Source of the DNA: Tepidisphaeraceae bacterium
GTDB taxonomy: Bacteria; Planctomycetota; Phycisphaerae; Tepidisphaerales; Tepidisphaeraceae
Direction of reading: 5' to 3'
DNA: 6,145 nucleotides
Assembly (NCBI GenBank): GCA_025450555.1
Contig: JANWHF010000288.1
Coordinates: 1-6,145 of the forward strand
How positions within the stretch are numbered: position 1 is the stretch's first letter; each line of letters starts with the position of its first letter. The position numbers were made by a program, and so were the translations under genes. Positions 1 through 5,914 of the stretch are shown here, piece after piece. The notes under the pieces are model-generated. The model searched no databases. It saw only the letters and a program-made list of their open reading frames with translations, and was not told where the DNA came from.

Positions 1-2
1 AG

Positions 3-830
3 TCGGCGCTGCCGGCCGAGGCGCAGGCCAAGCCGCGGGCGCAGCGGCATGTGCTGGTGTTTGGCCGGACGGGGCCTAAGACGGCCGATCAGGGGGCCGG
101 CTTCATTCACTCTTCGATCCCCCTGGGCTGCGCGGCAATCAAGGCGATGGGCGAGAAGACCGGCGCTTATCAGGCCGACATCAGCTACGACCCGGCGCTT
201 TTCGATGGAAATGGCCTGGATAAATATGATGCGATCGTTCTGGTCAGCACGACGCATGACTTCCTGGCCGACCCGAATGACCAAGCACTCAGCAAAAAGC
301 GCATCGAAAACCTGCTGAACTTCGTGAAGAGCGGCAAAGGCCTGGCCGGGTTCCATGCCGCTTGCGATGCTTATTATCACGTTCCCGAATATGGCCAGAT
401 GATGGGCGGCTACTTCAGCGGTCACGATGGGCAGAAGGAACTGATCGAAGTCGTCAACGACGATCCGAAAAGCCCCATCTCCGAAGTCTTCGGCGGCCAG
501 GGCTTTGAATATCGCGATGAAATCTACCGCTTCCTGCATACCGGGGCTGCCACCGGCGGGCAGGTCTTCTCGCCTTCAAAGGTTCATCTGCTGCTGAGCG
601 TCGATGTCGAGAAGCACCACAACGAAAAGCCTGGCTCAGTCATGCCGGTGTCGTGGATCCATGAATTCGGCAAGGGACGCGTCTTCTATAACTCGCTGGG
701 CCATAACGAATATGTCTGGTATGATCCCAAGATCCTCAAGTTCGATCTGGCCGGCATTCAGTATGTGCTGGGCGATCTGAAAGCCGACGACTCGACGCCG
801 GGCACGTCGAAGACCGCCAGCGCCAAGTAA
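3..830 (+). CDS. ThuA-like domain protein, probably exported (5' end outside window)
   Basis: The reading frame is open from the left edge to a TAA stop, so the true start lies upstream. A GTG at position 51 is a poor start because it falls inside the first core strand (HVLVFGRTG). The visible first residues (SALPAEAQAKPRAQ) look like the end of a signal peptide with an AQA-type cleavage site followed by a mature N-terminus, so export is inferred. ThuA-type signatures follow in order: YDAIVLVSTTHDFL, the glycine/histidine loop LAGFHAACDAYY (about 342-377), MMGGYFSGHDG, and near the end MPVSWIHEFGKGRVFYNSLGHNEYVW. The last is the family's hallmark strand-turn with conserved His. ThuA proteins are class I glutamine-amidotransferase-like folds linked to sugar metabolism, and their exact reaction is mostly unknown. 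A short Ser/Thr/Lys-rich tail ends the protein. The family call is firm; the substrate cannot be told. Confidence 0.88.
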   Translation, partial: SALPAEAQAKPRAQRHVLVFGRTGPKTADQGAGFIHSSIPLGCAAIKAMGEKTGAYQADISYDPALFDGNGLDKYDAIVLVSTTHDFLADPNDQALSKKRIENLLNFVKSGKGLAGFHAACDAYYHVPEYGQMMGGYFSGHDGQKELIEVVNDDPKSPISEVFGGQGFEYRDEIYRFLHTGAATGGQVFSPSKVHLLLSVDVEKHHNEKPGSVMPVSWIHEFGKGRVFYNSLGHNEYVWYDPKILKFDLAGIQYVLGDLKADDSTPGTSKTASAK

Positions 831-859
831 ATAGTTGCGCCTATAGTTGACGAGCGAAC

Positions 860-889
860 GCGGGCGGGATGCACAAGCGTCCCACCCGC
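860..889 (+). terminator. Hairpin downstream of the ThuA-like gene, possible terminator
   Basis: GCGGGCGGGA at 860-869 pairs with TCCCACCCGC at 880-889, nine of ten pairs matching, around a 10-base loop. It starts 30 bases after the stop codon. The following sequence (TGTTGCTTT) is only weakly T-rich, so it is not a textbook intrinsic terminator. It could instead be a copy of a dispersed palindromic repeat. Confidence 0.45.
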
Positions 890-921
890 TGTTGCTTTGG
901 GAGAGGTTATCGAAGAATCTT

Positions 922-974
922 TTAAGAGGATTCACCACGGAGGCACGGAGGCACGGAGGCGCAGTTTTGCTGGA
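922..974 (+). repeat. Outer arm, left copy
   Basis: It begins TTAAGAGGATTCACCACGG, continues with three copies of the 8-base CACGGAGG-type unit, and ends TTTTGCTGGA. The end sequence is shared with the right arm, so homology extends beyond the tandem units on both sides. Confidence 0.85.
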
Positions 975-1005
975 GCATGGGCCGACGCGAGGGATCAATT
1001 AAGAG

Positions 1006-1039
1006 AATTAACCGCAGATAAACGCAGATGAACGCAGAT
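1006..1039 (+). repeat. Inner arm, left copy
   Basis: AATTAACC is followed by three 10-base units ending CGCAGAT (CGCAGATAAA, CGCAGATGAA, CGCAGAT). The units differ from each other by one or two bases. Confidence 0.85.
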
Positions 1040-1116
1040 TGAAAAGAAATTCGGTAGCGGTTTAAGCTTTAATAACGAGTGTGTCGCGCGCAACAGCTCT
1101 TATTTGAATTCGTTTG

Positions 1117-1151
1117 ATCTGCGTTCATTCTGCGTGCATCCGCGGTTAATT
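1117..1151 (-). repeat. Inner arm, right copy
   Basis: This is the reverse complement of the left inner arm with three mismatches and one extra base, again with 10-base spacing of the CTGCGT/CCGCGG core. It ends GGTTAATT, mirroring AATTAACC in the left copy. Confidence 0.85.
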
Positions 1152-1188
1152 TTCCTTTGCTTAAAGTTTTCCCCGCATCGGCACTCAT

Positions 1189-1243
1189 TCCAGCAAAACC
1201 CGACCTCCGTGTCTCCGTGCCTCCGTGGTGAATCTTCTCTTAA
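1189..1243 (-). repeat. Outer arm, right copy
   Basis: It begins TCCAGCAAAACC, carries three CTCCGTG units at 8-base spacing, and ends GGTGAATCTTCTCTTAA. This is the mirror of the left outer arm. It ends 14 bases before the argJ start codon, so an argJ transcript starting in the loop would carry it in the 5' untranslated region. Confidence 0.85.
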
Positions 1244-1246
1244 TTT

Positions 1247-1256
1247 GAAGGGAAGG
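1247..1256 (+). promoter_or_regulatory. argJ ribosome-binding site
   Basis: The purine run GAAGGGAAGG lies just before the ATG at 1258. Its AAGGG core leaves a 5-base spacer. It supports the chosen start, which also gives the normal ArgJ N-terminus. Confidence 0.7.
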
Positions 1257-1257
1257 T

Positions 1258-2505
1258 ATGGCGGATTTGCATTTACTTTCGCCGGGCGGGTTCCGGGCGA
1301 CGGGCGTTTATGCGGGGATCAAGACCAGGCACGCGCCGGACGTGGGGCTATTGGTCTGCGATCGTCGTGCTGCCGCAGCGGCTGCATTCACTACAAACAA
1401 AGTCTTTGCCGCGCCGGTCAAGGTCGGTCGAGAGCACGTGGCGGATGGGCGTCTCAGCGCGATTGTCGTGAATGCAGGCAATGCCAACGCCTGCACGGGG
1501 AGGCAAGGCGAAAAGGATGCCCGGCGGATGTGCGCGCTGGCGGCGCAGGTCGCCGGTTGCGAGGCGACCGACGTGCTTCCCTCTTCGACCGGCATCATCG
1601 GTCACGTGCTTCCCATGGAAAAAGTCGAAGCCGGCATTCTCGACTGCGGCAACTATCTGGGAAACAGCCTCGAACATGCGATGCTTTTTGCCGATGCGAT
1701 TCTGACGACCGATCTGAAGCGAAAGACTGCCGCGGTTGAATTCAAAGTGCGTCGAGAGTTGGTGACGGTCGCCGGCGTCTGCAAGGGCAGCGGCATGATC
1801 GGGCCGAGACTTGCAGTTTCGCGTGGCGGCAAGTCATCCGTGCGCAGTTTGAAGGGGCGTCATGCGACGATGCTGGCTTATCTGACGACCGATGCCGCAA
1901 TCGGCTCGGCTTCGCTCCGTCAACTTCTTGGAAAGGCCTGCGAGCGGAGTTTCAATACGGTAACGGTCGATGACCACGCCAGCACCAACGACACCGCCGC
2001 CATCCTCGCATCGGGCCATAGCCCGGCCAAATTCAATTCCGCGCGGGCGATGAAGTCGTTTGCCGATGCGTTGGATGAAGTGTGTCAGGCACTGGCGTAT
2101 CAGATTGCCGCCGATGGCGAAGGCGCGACAAAGGTGGTCATCATCAAGGTGAAGGGCGCTGCGAATGAATCGGCAGCCCGCGCGATGGCCCGGGCGATCG
2201 CGAACTCGCCGCTGGTAAAATGTGCCATGAACGGCAGCGACCCCAACTGGGGCCGGATCGTCTCGGCCGCGGGAATGGCCGGCGTGCCCTTCAACCCCGA
2301 TCGCTGCGCGCTGAGCCTTTCGGGAACGACCGTCTTCCGCAATGGCCAGGCCGTGCCGTTCGATCGCGCCAAAGTGAGTGCGGAGCTGGCCAAAAATGAA
2401 GTGGTTGCGGAACTGGCCTGCCGGGATGGAAAATCGGAAGCGACCGTATGGACCTGCGACCTGTCCAAGGATTACGTGACGATCAACGCCGATTACCACA
2501 CGTAA
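1258..2505 (+). CDS. argJ: ArgJ, glutamate N-acetyltransferase (ornithine acetyltransferase)
   Basis: ArgJ moves the acetyl group from N-acetylornithine to glutamate, the recycling step of cytoplasmic arginine synthesis; some members also make acetylglutamate from acetyl-CoA. The 415 residues run full length: GFRATGVYAGIK (11-22), AFTTNKVFAAPV, VVNAGNANACTG (70-81), SSTGIIGHVLPMEK, CKGSGMIGP (175-183), HATMLAYLTTDA (202-213), STNDTAAILASG, DGEGATKV, NSPLVKCAMNGSDPNWGRI and the C-terminal INADYHT. The proenzyme of this family cuts itself between Ala and Thr of the ATML motif, here Ala203-Thr204, and Thr becomes the N-terminal nucleophile of the beta chain. Most members read GMIxPNMATML; here about 19 residues (184-202) replace the two residues NM. 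DDHASTND stands where many members have DGDTSTND. Whether the enzyme is mono- or bifunctional cannot be read from sequence. The 3' end overlaps the next gene. Confidence 0.97.
   Translation: MADLHLLSPGGFRATGVYAGIKTRHAPDVGLLVCDRRAAAAAAFTTNKVFAAPVKVGREHVADGRLSAIVVNAGNANACTGRQGEKDARRMCALAAQVAGCEATDVLPSSTGIIGHVLPMEKVEAGILDCGNYLGNSLEHAMLFADAILTTDLKRKTAAVEFKVRRELVTVAGVCKGSGMIGPRLAVSRGGKSSVRSLKGRHATMLAYLTTDAAIGSASLRQLLGKACERSFNTVTVDDHASTNDTAAILASGHSPAKFNSARAMKSFADALDEVCQALAYQIAADGEGATKVVIIKVKGAANESAARAMARAIANSPLVKCAMNGSDPNWGRIVSAAGMAGVPFNPDRCALSLSGTTVFRNGQAVPFDRAKVSAELAKNEVVAELACRDGKSEATVWTCDLSKDYVTINADYHT
2436..2440 (+). promoter_or_regulatory. Ribosome-binding site of the gene at 2448, inside argJ
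   Basis: GGAAG lies 7 bases before the ATG at 2448, within the argJ coding sequence. It is the main support for that start. I see no other ATG, GTG or TTG in this frame before the membrane segment. Confidence 0.5.
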
Positions 2506-3956
2506 CGGCGGAGGGCGCCAATCTTTCCGCAGATTCGACTCCACAGCCGAGCGGGTCGAGCGAGACGGGATCGCGTCGCCGGCCTTTGCGAAACGCAACG
2601 ATCGCTGTCTCGCTCATCTTACTGTTTTTAGTCATTTTGCGCTTTTCCTGGGGCTGGTACGCCCGTCGGCAAATCCAGCAGATCATCGCCCTCGCCCATC
2701 GGCAGCATGAGCCGGCAACGGTCGAAGACCTGGTGGCGCAAGCCAGCCCGTCGCCCACCGGTGCGGCGGCGGTTTACACCAGCGCGATGTCCAACTTGAA
2801 ACTGAGCACGCCCCGATGGACCGGGCCGAAAAGTTATCTGGCTCTTCCCGCGCCCGACGATGCGACCGGAAAAAAAATGGCCGGCGATGTCGCGCGCAAT
2901 GCCGCCCTTCTGGCGAACCTCCGCTCGGCCAGGGATCTTCCGACCGGCTTCTGGGGGCCGCCGCTGGTCCATCCAGTGCGATCGGCTTTCATGCTCCGAT
3001 TTTCCGGCATCTTTCAGCTTTCAAATTTGCTGGCCTGGCAATTGTGCCTCGATCATGTGAAAGGCAATGATGACGAAGCGATCGAGACTGCGCAGGACTG
3101 GCTCAAATACGGGAAAGTGATCGACGCCCGCGCTGGCCTCGGCGGGCTGCGATGGTCGGCCCTGGCGATTCAGCGCGATGCGCTGGAGGCGCTGCGAGCC
3201 ATCGCACCGAGCCTGCGGATTTCTGAGAATTCATCGGATGGTTTCGTATCGCGACAACAGGTGCAGGGGCTGATTGAAAAACTGCTTGACGAACGTGAAG
3301 TGCAGGAAGGCGGCGCTCGGGCATGGTTTTTCATGCGCGTCGTGGCTCTCGATGAAGCGCAGCCGGATGAAGTGGATCTCCACGCGGGTAATGCGCTGCT
3401 GGGCCGGTTGCTTCAACCGGCATTCGATCTTCGCGCCGCGCGCGATGCCCGCCGCGCTAACGCGTTTGCAACGGCAGCAAGCTGGCCGAATTGGCCCGGG
3501 GCGCAAAAGCACCTGCCGGGTGAAGTGGAACAGGTCGAGCCCTGGCTTCAGTCGGCGGCGCGCGCCCAGGTTGACTATGACCGACTCGATCCTTCGCAGA
3601 TTTCCGAGCAATTCCATGTGCTGACCGAGCGACGGGCCACCGCCACGATCCTGGCGATGCGACTTTATGCGGCCGACCACGATGGGCAATATCCACAGTC
3701 GCTGAATCAGCTCGTGCCGAAATATCTGCCGGACCTTCCCATCGATCCGATGGCCGCCAATGGCAGGCCGCTGGCTTATCAGATGCCCAAAGGCCCGCGC
3801 GCAACCGTCTTCTTATATAGCGTCGGAAGTAATGGCATTGATGAGGGCGGCCCCGCCGCGGGCATCCCGGTGCGAGATATCGGCGATGGACTTTGGGCAC
3901 AGGCGGATGTGGTATTTGCCATGCCCCCCTGCTTGCCGCAACCTGCATCGCCATGA
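2448..3956 (+). CDS. Membrane-anchored protein of unknown function with pseudopilin-like C-terminal region
   Basis: The 502-residue protein has a charged, Ser/Thr/Pro-rich N-terminal tail of about 48 residues ending in GSRRRPLR, then one hydrophobic segment (about 49-68, ATIAVSLILLFLVILRFSWGW). Positive charge before the segment suggests a cytoplasmic N-terminus and an exported body. Residues 75-390 look mostly helical and match no family I know. Residues about 396-470 (TERRATATILAMRLYAADHDGQYP, then LVPKYLPDLPIDP, PLAYQM, FLYSVGSNGIDEGG) resemble the C-terminal domain of GspG-type pseudopilins and a module common in planctomycete hypothetical proteins. There is no prepilin cleavage site, so it is not an ordinary pilin. 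The start overlaps argJ by 58 bases in another frame, which implies co-transcription and perhaps translational coupling. No link to arginine synthesis is visible. Confidence 0.82.
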   Translation: MDLRPVQGLRDDQRRLPHVTAEGANLSADSTPQPSGSSETGSRRRPLRNATIAVSLILLFLVILRFSWGWYARRQIQQIIALAHRQHEPATVEDLVAQASPSPTGAAAVYTSAMSNLKLSTPRWTGPKSYLALPAPDDATGKKMAGDVARNAALLANLRSARDLPTGFWGPPLVHPVRSAFMLRFSGIFQLSNLLAWQLCLDHVKGNDDEAIETAQDWLKYGKVIDARAGLGGLRWSALAIQRDALEALRAIAPSLRISENSSDGFVSRQQVQGLIEKLLDEREVQEGGARAWFFMRVVALDEAQPDEVDLHAGNALLGRLLQPAFDLRAARDARRANAFATAASWPNWPGAQKHLPGEVEQVEPWLQSAARAQVDYDRLDPSQISEQFHVLTERRATATILAMRLYAADHDGQYPQSLNQLVPKYLPDLPIDPMAANGRPLAYQMPKGPRATVFLYSVGSNGIDEGGPAAGIPVRDIGDGLWAQADVVFAMPPCLPQPASP

Positions 3957-3961
3957 ACCCT

Positions 3962-4017
3962 GTAGCACAGCCTTCCAGGCTGTGAGGTTTGAACCACAGG
4001 CTGGAAGTCTGTGCTAC
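3962..4017. repeat. 56-base two-level palindrome between convergent genes, possible bidirectional terminator
   Basis: Left arm 3962-3984 and right arm 3995-4017 are inverted copies matching at 21 of 23 positions. Each arm is itself a small hairpin: CACAGCC-TTCCA-GGCTGTG on the left, and CACAG...CTGTG around GCTGGAAGT on the right. The joining bases GGTTTGAACC are also self-complementary. It starts 6 bases after one stop codon and ends 6 bases before the other. Its position and symmetry fit termination in both directions, though no T-tract follows either side. From memory, GTAGCACAG..TTCCAG..CTGTG strings are widespread intergenic repeats in planctomycetes, so it may be a REP-like repeat. Confidence 0.8.
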
Positions 4018-4023
4018 GTATCA

Positions 4024-4959
4024 TCAACCCGCGAGGCTCAAGACCACAATTGAGACAAACATCGCCGCGAGGACCGAGAGCAGACACCCCACCGCCAGCA
4101 GCAGCGTCGCGAAGGGCCACGATGCGGCCGTCAGGACCAGTCGCCCCGCTCCGCAAAAGGTGGATCGCTGCAGCAGGATGAGTGTGGCCACCCACCAGGC
4201 CAAGAGCAGGATTGCAAGCCCTCCCACGCCGCCGAGCACGCACACGCGATAAAGCGAAAGCTGAGACACGACCGTCGGCGAATGCAACATCGTCAACCGC
4301 CATGCCATCGACAGCGCGATCAGCGGGATCGGCAGCAGGCAAAGCGGCGCGCTGGTGTACAGGCTCAGCAACATGTAGCGCGCCTGGCGCTCGCGAGGGA
4401 TGCCTCTTGAATAAAAGAACAGCGCTGCCAGCCGGGAAGCACTCGAAAGGAAAACCCACAGCGCCCCCGCCGCCACCAGCGCAACGCATGCCTCGGCCGC
4501 CCAGCCCAACCACTCGCCATGAAGCGGCCGGTGGTAGCCGTACATGGAGTGGAATTCCCAGATTGTTCCTCGGGCGAAAATGACATTTCCCCAGCCGCCC
4601 GGCGCGCCGTAGTGAAGGAACGCAATGGCAAACCACATCAGGACCAGCAGCGGCGTATACGCGATCAGCACCGTCGTCCGACGAAACTGTTTTGCATCCG
4701 CCCAATGCACCGGCCGCAGCGCCTCGCGCGCGAGCCTCGCCGGATGAAGCACCGCCAGCGTCCCGGTCCTGAAATAAGCGCGCAGCGTTCCAAGAGTTTT
4801 GCGATGGCTCCAGGGCAACAGCGGCATATCCCGCCCGCCGCGCTCGATCTGCATGCCGCACTCGGGGCAGCGGTCGCTGCTGATGGCCCGCAGGTCATAA
4901 TTGCACGTCGGGCAAAACAGCCCTTCGTCATTGATGGAATTCGATGCGTCAATGGACAT
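4024..4959 (-). CDS. Zinc-ribbon multi-pass membrane protein, function unknown
   Basis: The 311-residue protein begins with a short zinc ribbon, FCPTCNYDLRAISSDRCPECG: Cys16, Cys19, Cys31 and Cys34 form two CPxC knuckles. A basic linker (about 50-93) follows. Then come about five hydrophobic segments near 95-116, 151-172, 196-219, 238-263 and 276-309. Planctomycete genomes hold many uncharacterised membrane proteins with this CPTCxYDLR...CPECG opening, and the ribbon's target is unknown. The start is fixed by an in-frame TAG ten codons upstream and by the ribbon lying directly after the ATG. No clear ribosome-binding site precedes the ATG: a GGAGGGG run on this strand lies about 35 bases too far away. 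The gene ends against the palindrome at 3962-4017. A longer open frame (3779-4861) on the same strand is a shadow. Confidence 0.85.
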   Translation of the reverse strand: MSIDASNSINDEGLFCPTCNYDLRAISSDRCPECGMQIERGGRDMPLLPWSHRKTLGTLRAYFRTGTLAVLHPARLAREALRPVHWADAKQFRRTTVLIAYTPLLVLMWFAIAFLHYGAPGGWGNVIFARGTIWEFHSMYGYHRPLHGEWLGWAAEACVALVAAGALWVFLSSASRLAALFFYSRGIPRERQARYMLLSLYTSAPLCLLPIPLIALSMAWRLTMLHSPTVVSQLSLYRVCVLGGVGGLAILLLAWWVATLILLQRSTFCGAGRLVLTAASWPFATLLLAVGCLLSVLAAMFVSIVVLSLAG

Positions 4960-5122
4960 CGGTGCGCTTGGTCGGTCGTCCGTATTCTATGTCCCCTCCA
5001 ATCATGACGTAACGGACTGCCATCGCATGAATTCTTTTGTTGTGCAAAGGCAGTTTCAGGGAGCCGCGATTTTCCTAAATGGTTGAGCACAGGCCCGCGA
5101 CTTTTCGCTCTTTAGCTTAAAC
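4960..5122. other. 163-base intergenic region between the DUF4272 gene and the zinc-ribbon gene
   Basis: This gap separates two minus-strand genes and is long enough for a separate promoter. On the minus strand TAGAAT (plus 4984-4989) matches the -10 consensus at five of six bases. The hexamer 17 bases upstream (TTACGT, plus 5007-5012) is a poor -35. No strong terminator is visible after the DUF4272 gene; a 4-base stem GCGA/TCGC near 5097-5108 is too weak. Confidence 0.5.
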
Positions 5123-5911
5123 CTAGGTTCCCGTCGGCGTTTCATCCCATTGCCCGTTTGGCGCGTAGCCGCACAGCCAATTCAATGCAAAATGGCGTTC
5201 CATGGTGATGGACCGGATCTTCGCCCACTCCTGCTCGGACAGATCCCGGTAAGCCTTACCGAAGGCGGGAAAGTCTCCGTTAATCGGCTCGTCGATTACA
5301 CGGTCCTGGGCGGCCTTTGCGGCCGCGAGCCGGACGATGTCGTCGAATGATCGCAAGCCTCGCCGTTTGAAGTCTTGATTAGAGGGAAATGGCTCGCCGC
5401 GCTCGATCAATTCGCGCGTACGACTCCGCCAATGCCACAGCTCTGCTACGTCTCGCCGCTTATTGATTTCAGCCTGCGGGCGAAGCTCCGCCGTCGCAAT
5501 GAAATTGGAAGGATCCCTGGGCAGCGACTTGAGGAATTGCGGATTCACGTCGACATCGTATGGCGGGAGGTTAGCGATTCTTCTCAAGGCCCACGCCAGA
5601 ACCAGCGCCGCTTCGATCCGCCAGGATGCTTCAATTTGCTGCCGTTGCGTCATGGTGATGGCAGTTGTTGAAAAGAATGTTCGCTCGTTGGGTGAAACGA
5701 AATTCGAAAGTCCGTAGGTGCGGAGCGCATTTTGCAAAGCGTCGCGCGCCTGCTCCGTTTCGTGCTCGTATTTCCGCTTTTCCTGTCCTTCTATGCCGTC
5801 AAATATCGACTCGATCATCCCGCGCGGCATTGCCGTCATCGCATGAACGACAACGAGTTTGAGGATTGCGAGCCGGCGAGCGGCATCCTGGCTGCTTGGT
5901 CGTGAGGCCAT
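5123..5911 (-). CDS. DUF4272 domain-containing protein
   Basis: The 262-residue soluble protein matches the layout I associate with DUF4272. An N-terminal helix starts RRLAILKLVVVHAM (12-25). A central helix carries SWRIEAALVLAWALRRIANLPPYD (96-119), matching the family pattern W-x-x-E-A-x-x-x-L-x-W-A-L. Then come LRPQAEINKRRDVAELWHWRSRTREL (143-168) and, near the C-terminus, MERHFALNWLCGY (237-249), the family's ERxxALNWL motif. The molecular role of DUF4272 proteins is not known to me. There is no signal peptide or membrane segment. Its start follows a clear GGAGAAG ribosome-binding site that lies in the end of the upstream gene, only 3 bases separating stop from start, so the two are probably one operon. 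The TAG stop sits in a perfect 10-base palindrome (5120-5129). Confidence 0.8.
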   Translation of the reverse strand: MASRPSSQDAARRLAILKLVVVHAMTAMPRGMIESIFDGIEGQEKRKYEHETEQARDALQNALRTYGLSNFVSPNERTFFSTTAITMTQRQQIEASWRIEAALVLAWALRRIANLPPYDVDVNPQFLKSLPRDPSNFIATAELRPQAEINKRRDVAELWHWRSRTRELIERGEPFPSNQDFKRRGLRSFDDIVRLAAAKAAQDRVIDEPINGDFPAFGKAYRDLSEQEWAKIRSITMERHFALNWLCGYAPNGQWDETPTGT

Positions 5912-5914
5912 CCG

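Larger units (their letters stand above)
922..1243. repeat. Nested inverted-repeat element with period-8 and period-10 arms
   Basis: Two inverted repeats sit one inside the other. By eye the outer arms (922-974 and 1189-1243) match at 48 of 53 positions with a 2-base gap. The inner arms (1006-1039 and 1117-1151) match at 31 of 34 positions with a 1-base gap. The outer arms are tandem copies of an 8-base unit (GCACGGAG, or its complement), and the inner arms are tandem copies of a 10-base unit (like AACGCAGATG). Loop 1040-1116 is unrelated unique sequence. From memory, strings of this kind recur in intergenic DNA of planctomycetes, Verrucomicrobia and other environmental bacteria. No transposase or clear target-site duplication is visible. 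The right end reaches to within 4 bases of the argJ ribosome-binding site. Confidence 0.85.
831..1257. other. 427-base intergenic region between the ThuA-like gene and argJ
   Basis: I find no credible protein-coding gene here. Open frames that cross it translate the short tandem repeats and then run on as shadows of argJ. It contains a terminator-like hairpin (860-889), a nested inverted-repeat element (922-1243), and the argJ ribosome-binding site. The argJ promoter should lie in this gap if argJ is not read through from upstream. The best candidate is weak: TTGAAA at 1039-1044 and TTTAAG at 1061-1066, 16 bases apart, in the loop of the element. Confidence 0.7.

Noticed and set aside
49..318. 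89-residue plus-strand open frame
   Set aside because: It lies inside the ThuA-like gene in another frame and its Arg/Trp/Ser-rich product has no domain features.
636..998. 120-residue minus-strand open frame over the end of the ThuA-like gene
   Set aside because: Part is antisense to a conserved ThuA segment and the rest translates the palindrome and tandem repeats.
922..1243. CRISPR array or insertion sequence in the repeat-rich gap
   Set aside because: The units are 8 and 10 bases with no spacers, and there is no transposase gene or clear target-site duplication.
1104..1739. 211-residue plus-strand open frame starting in the repeat element
   Set aside because: Its N-terminal part (LRSFCVHPRLIF, SVSPCLRGE) is translated repeat DNA and the rest is argJ read out of frame. 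This is a common kind of false gene call.
1834..2598. 254-residue minus-strand open frame
   Set aside because: It is antisense to the most conserved half of argJ; GC-rich codon use leaves such shadows open.
3779..4861. 360-residue minus-strand open frame, longer than the gene I chose at 4024-4959
   Set aside because: It has no zinc ribbon or ordered membrane segments, crosses the palindrome, and runs antisense into the end of the gene at 2448-3956. The 311-residue frame has all the protein-like features.
4519..5007. 162-residue plus-strand open frame
   Set aside because: It is antisense to the zinc-ribbon gene, with a low-complexity Arg/Pro-rich product and no ribosome-binding site.
4984..5012. 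Minus-strand promoter TTACGT-17-TAGAAT before the zinc-ribbon gene
   Set aside because: The -10 is good but the -35 matches at only two of six bases, so it is mentioned only as a weak candidate.
5120..5129. Perfect palindrome AACCTAGGTT over the DUF4272 stop codon
   Set aside because: Ten bases of symmetry are expected by chance in a window of this size, and there is no second copy or nearby promoter to suggest an operator.
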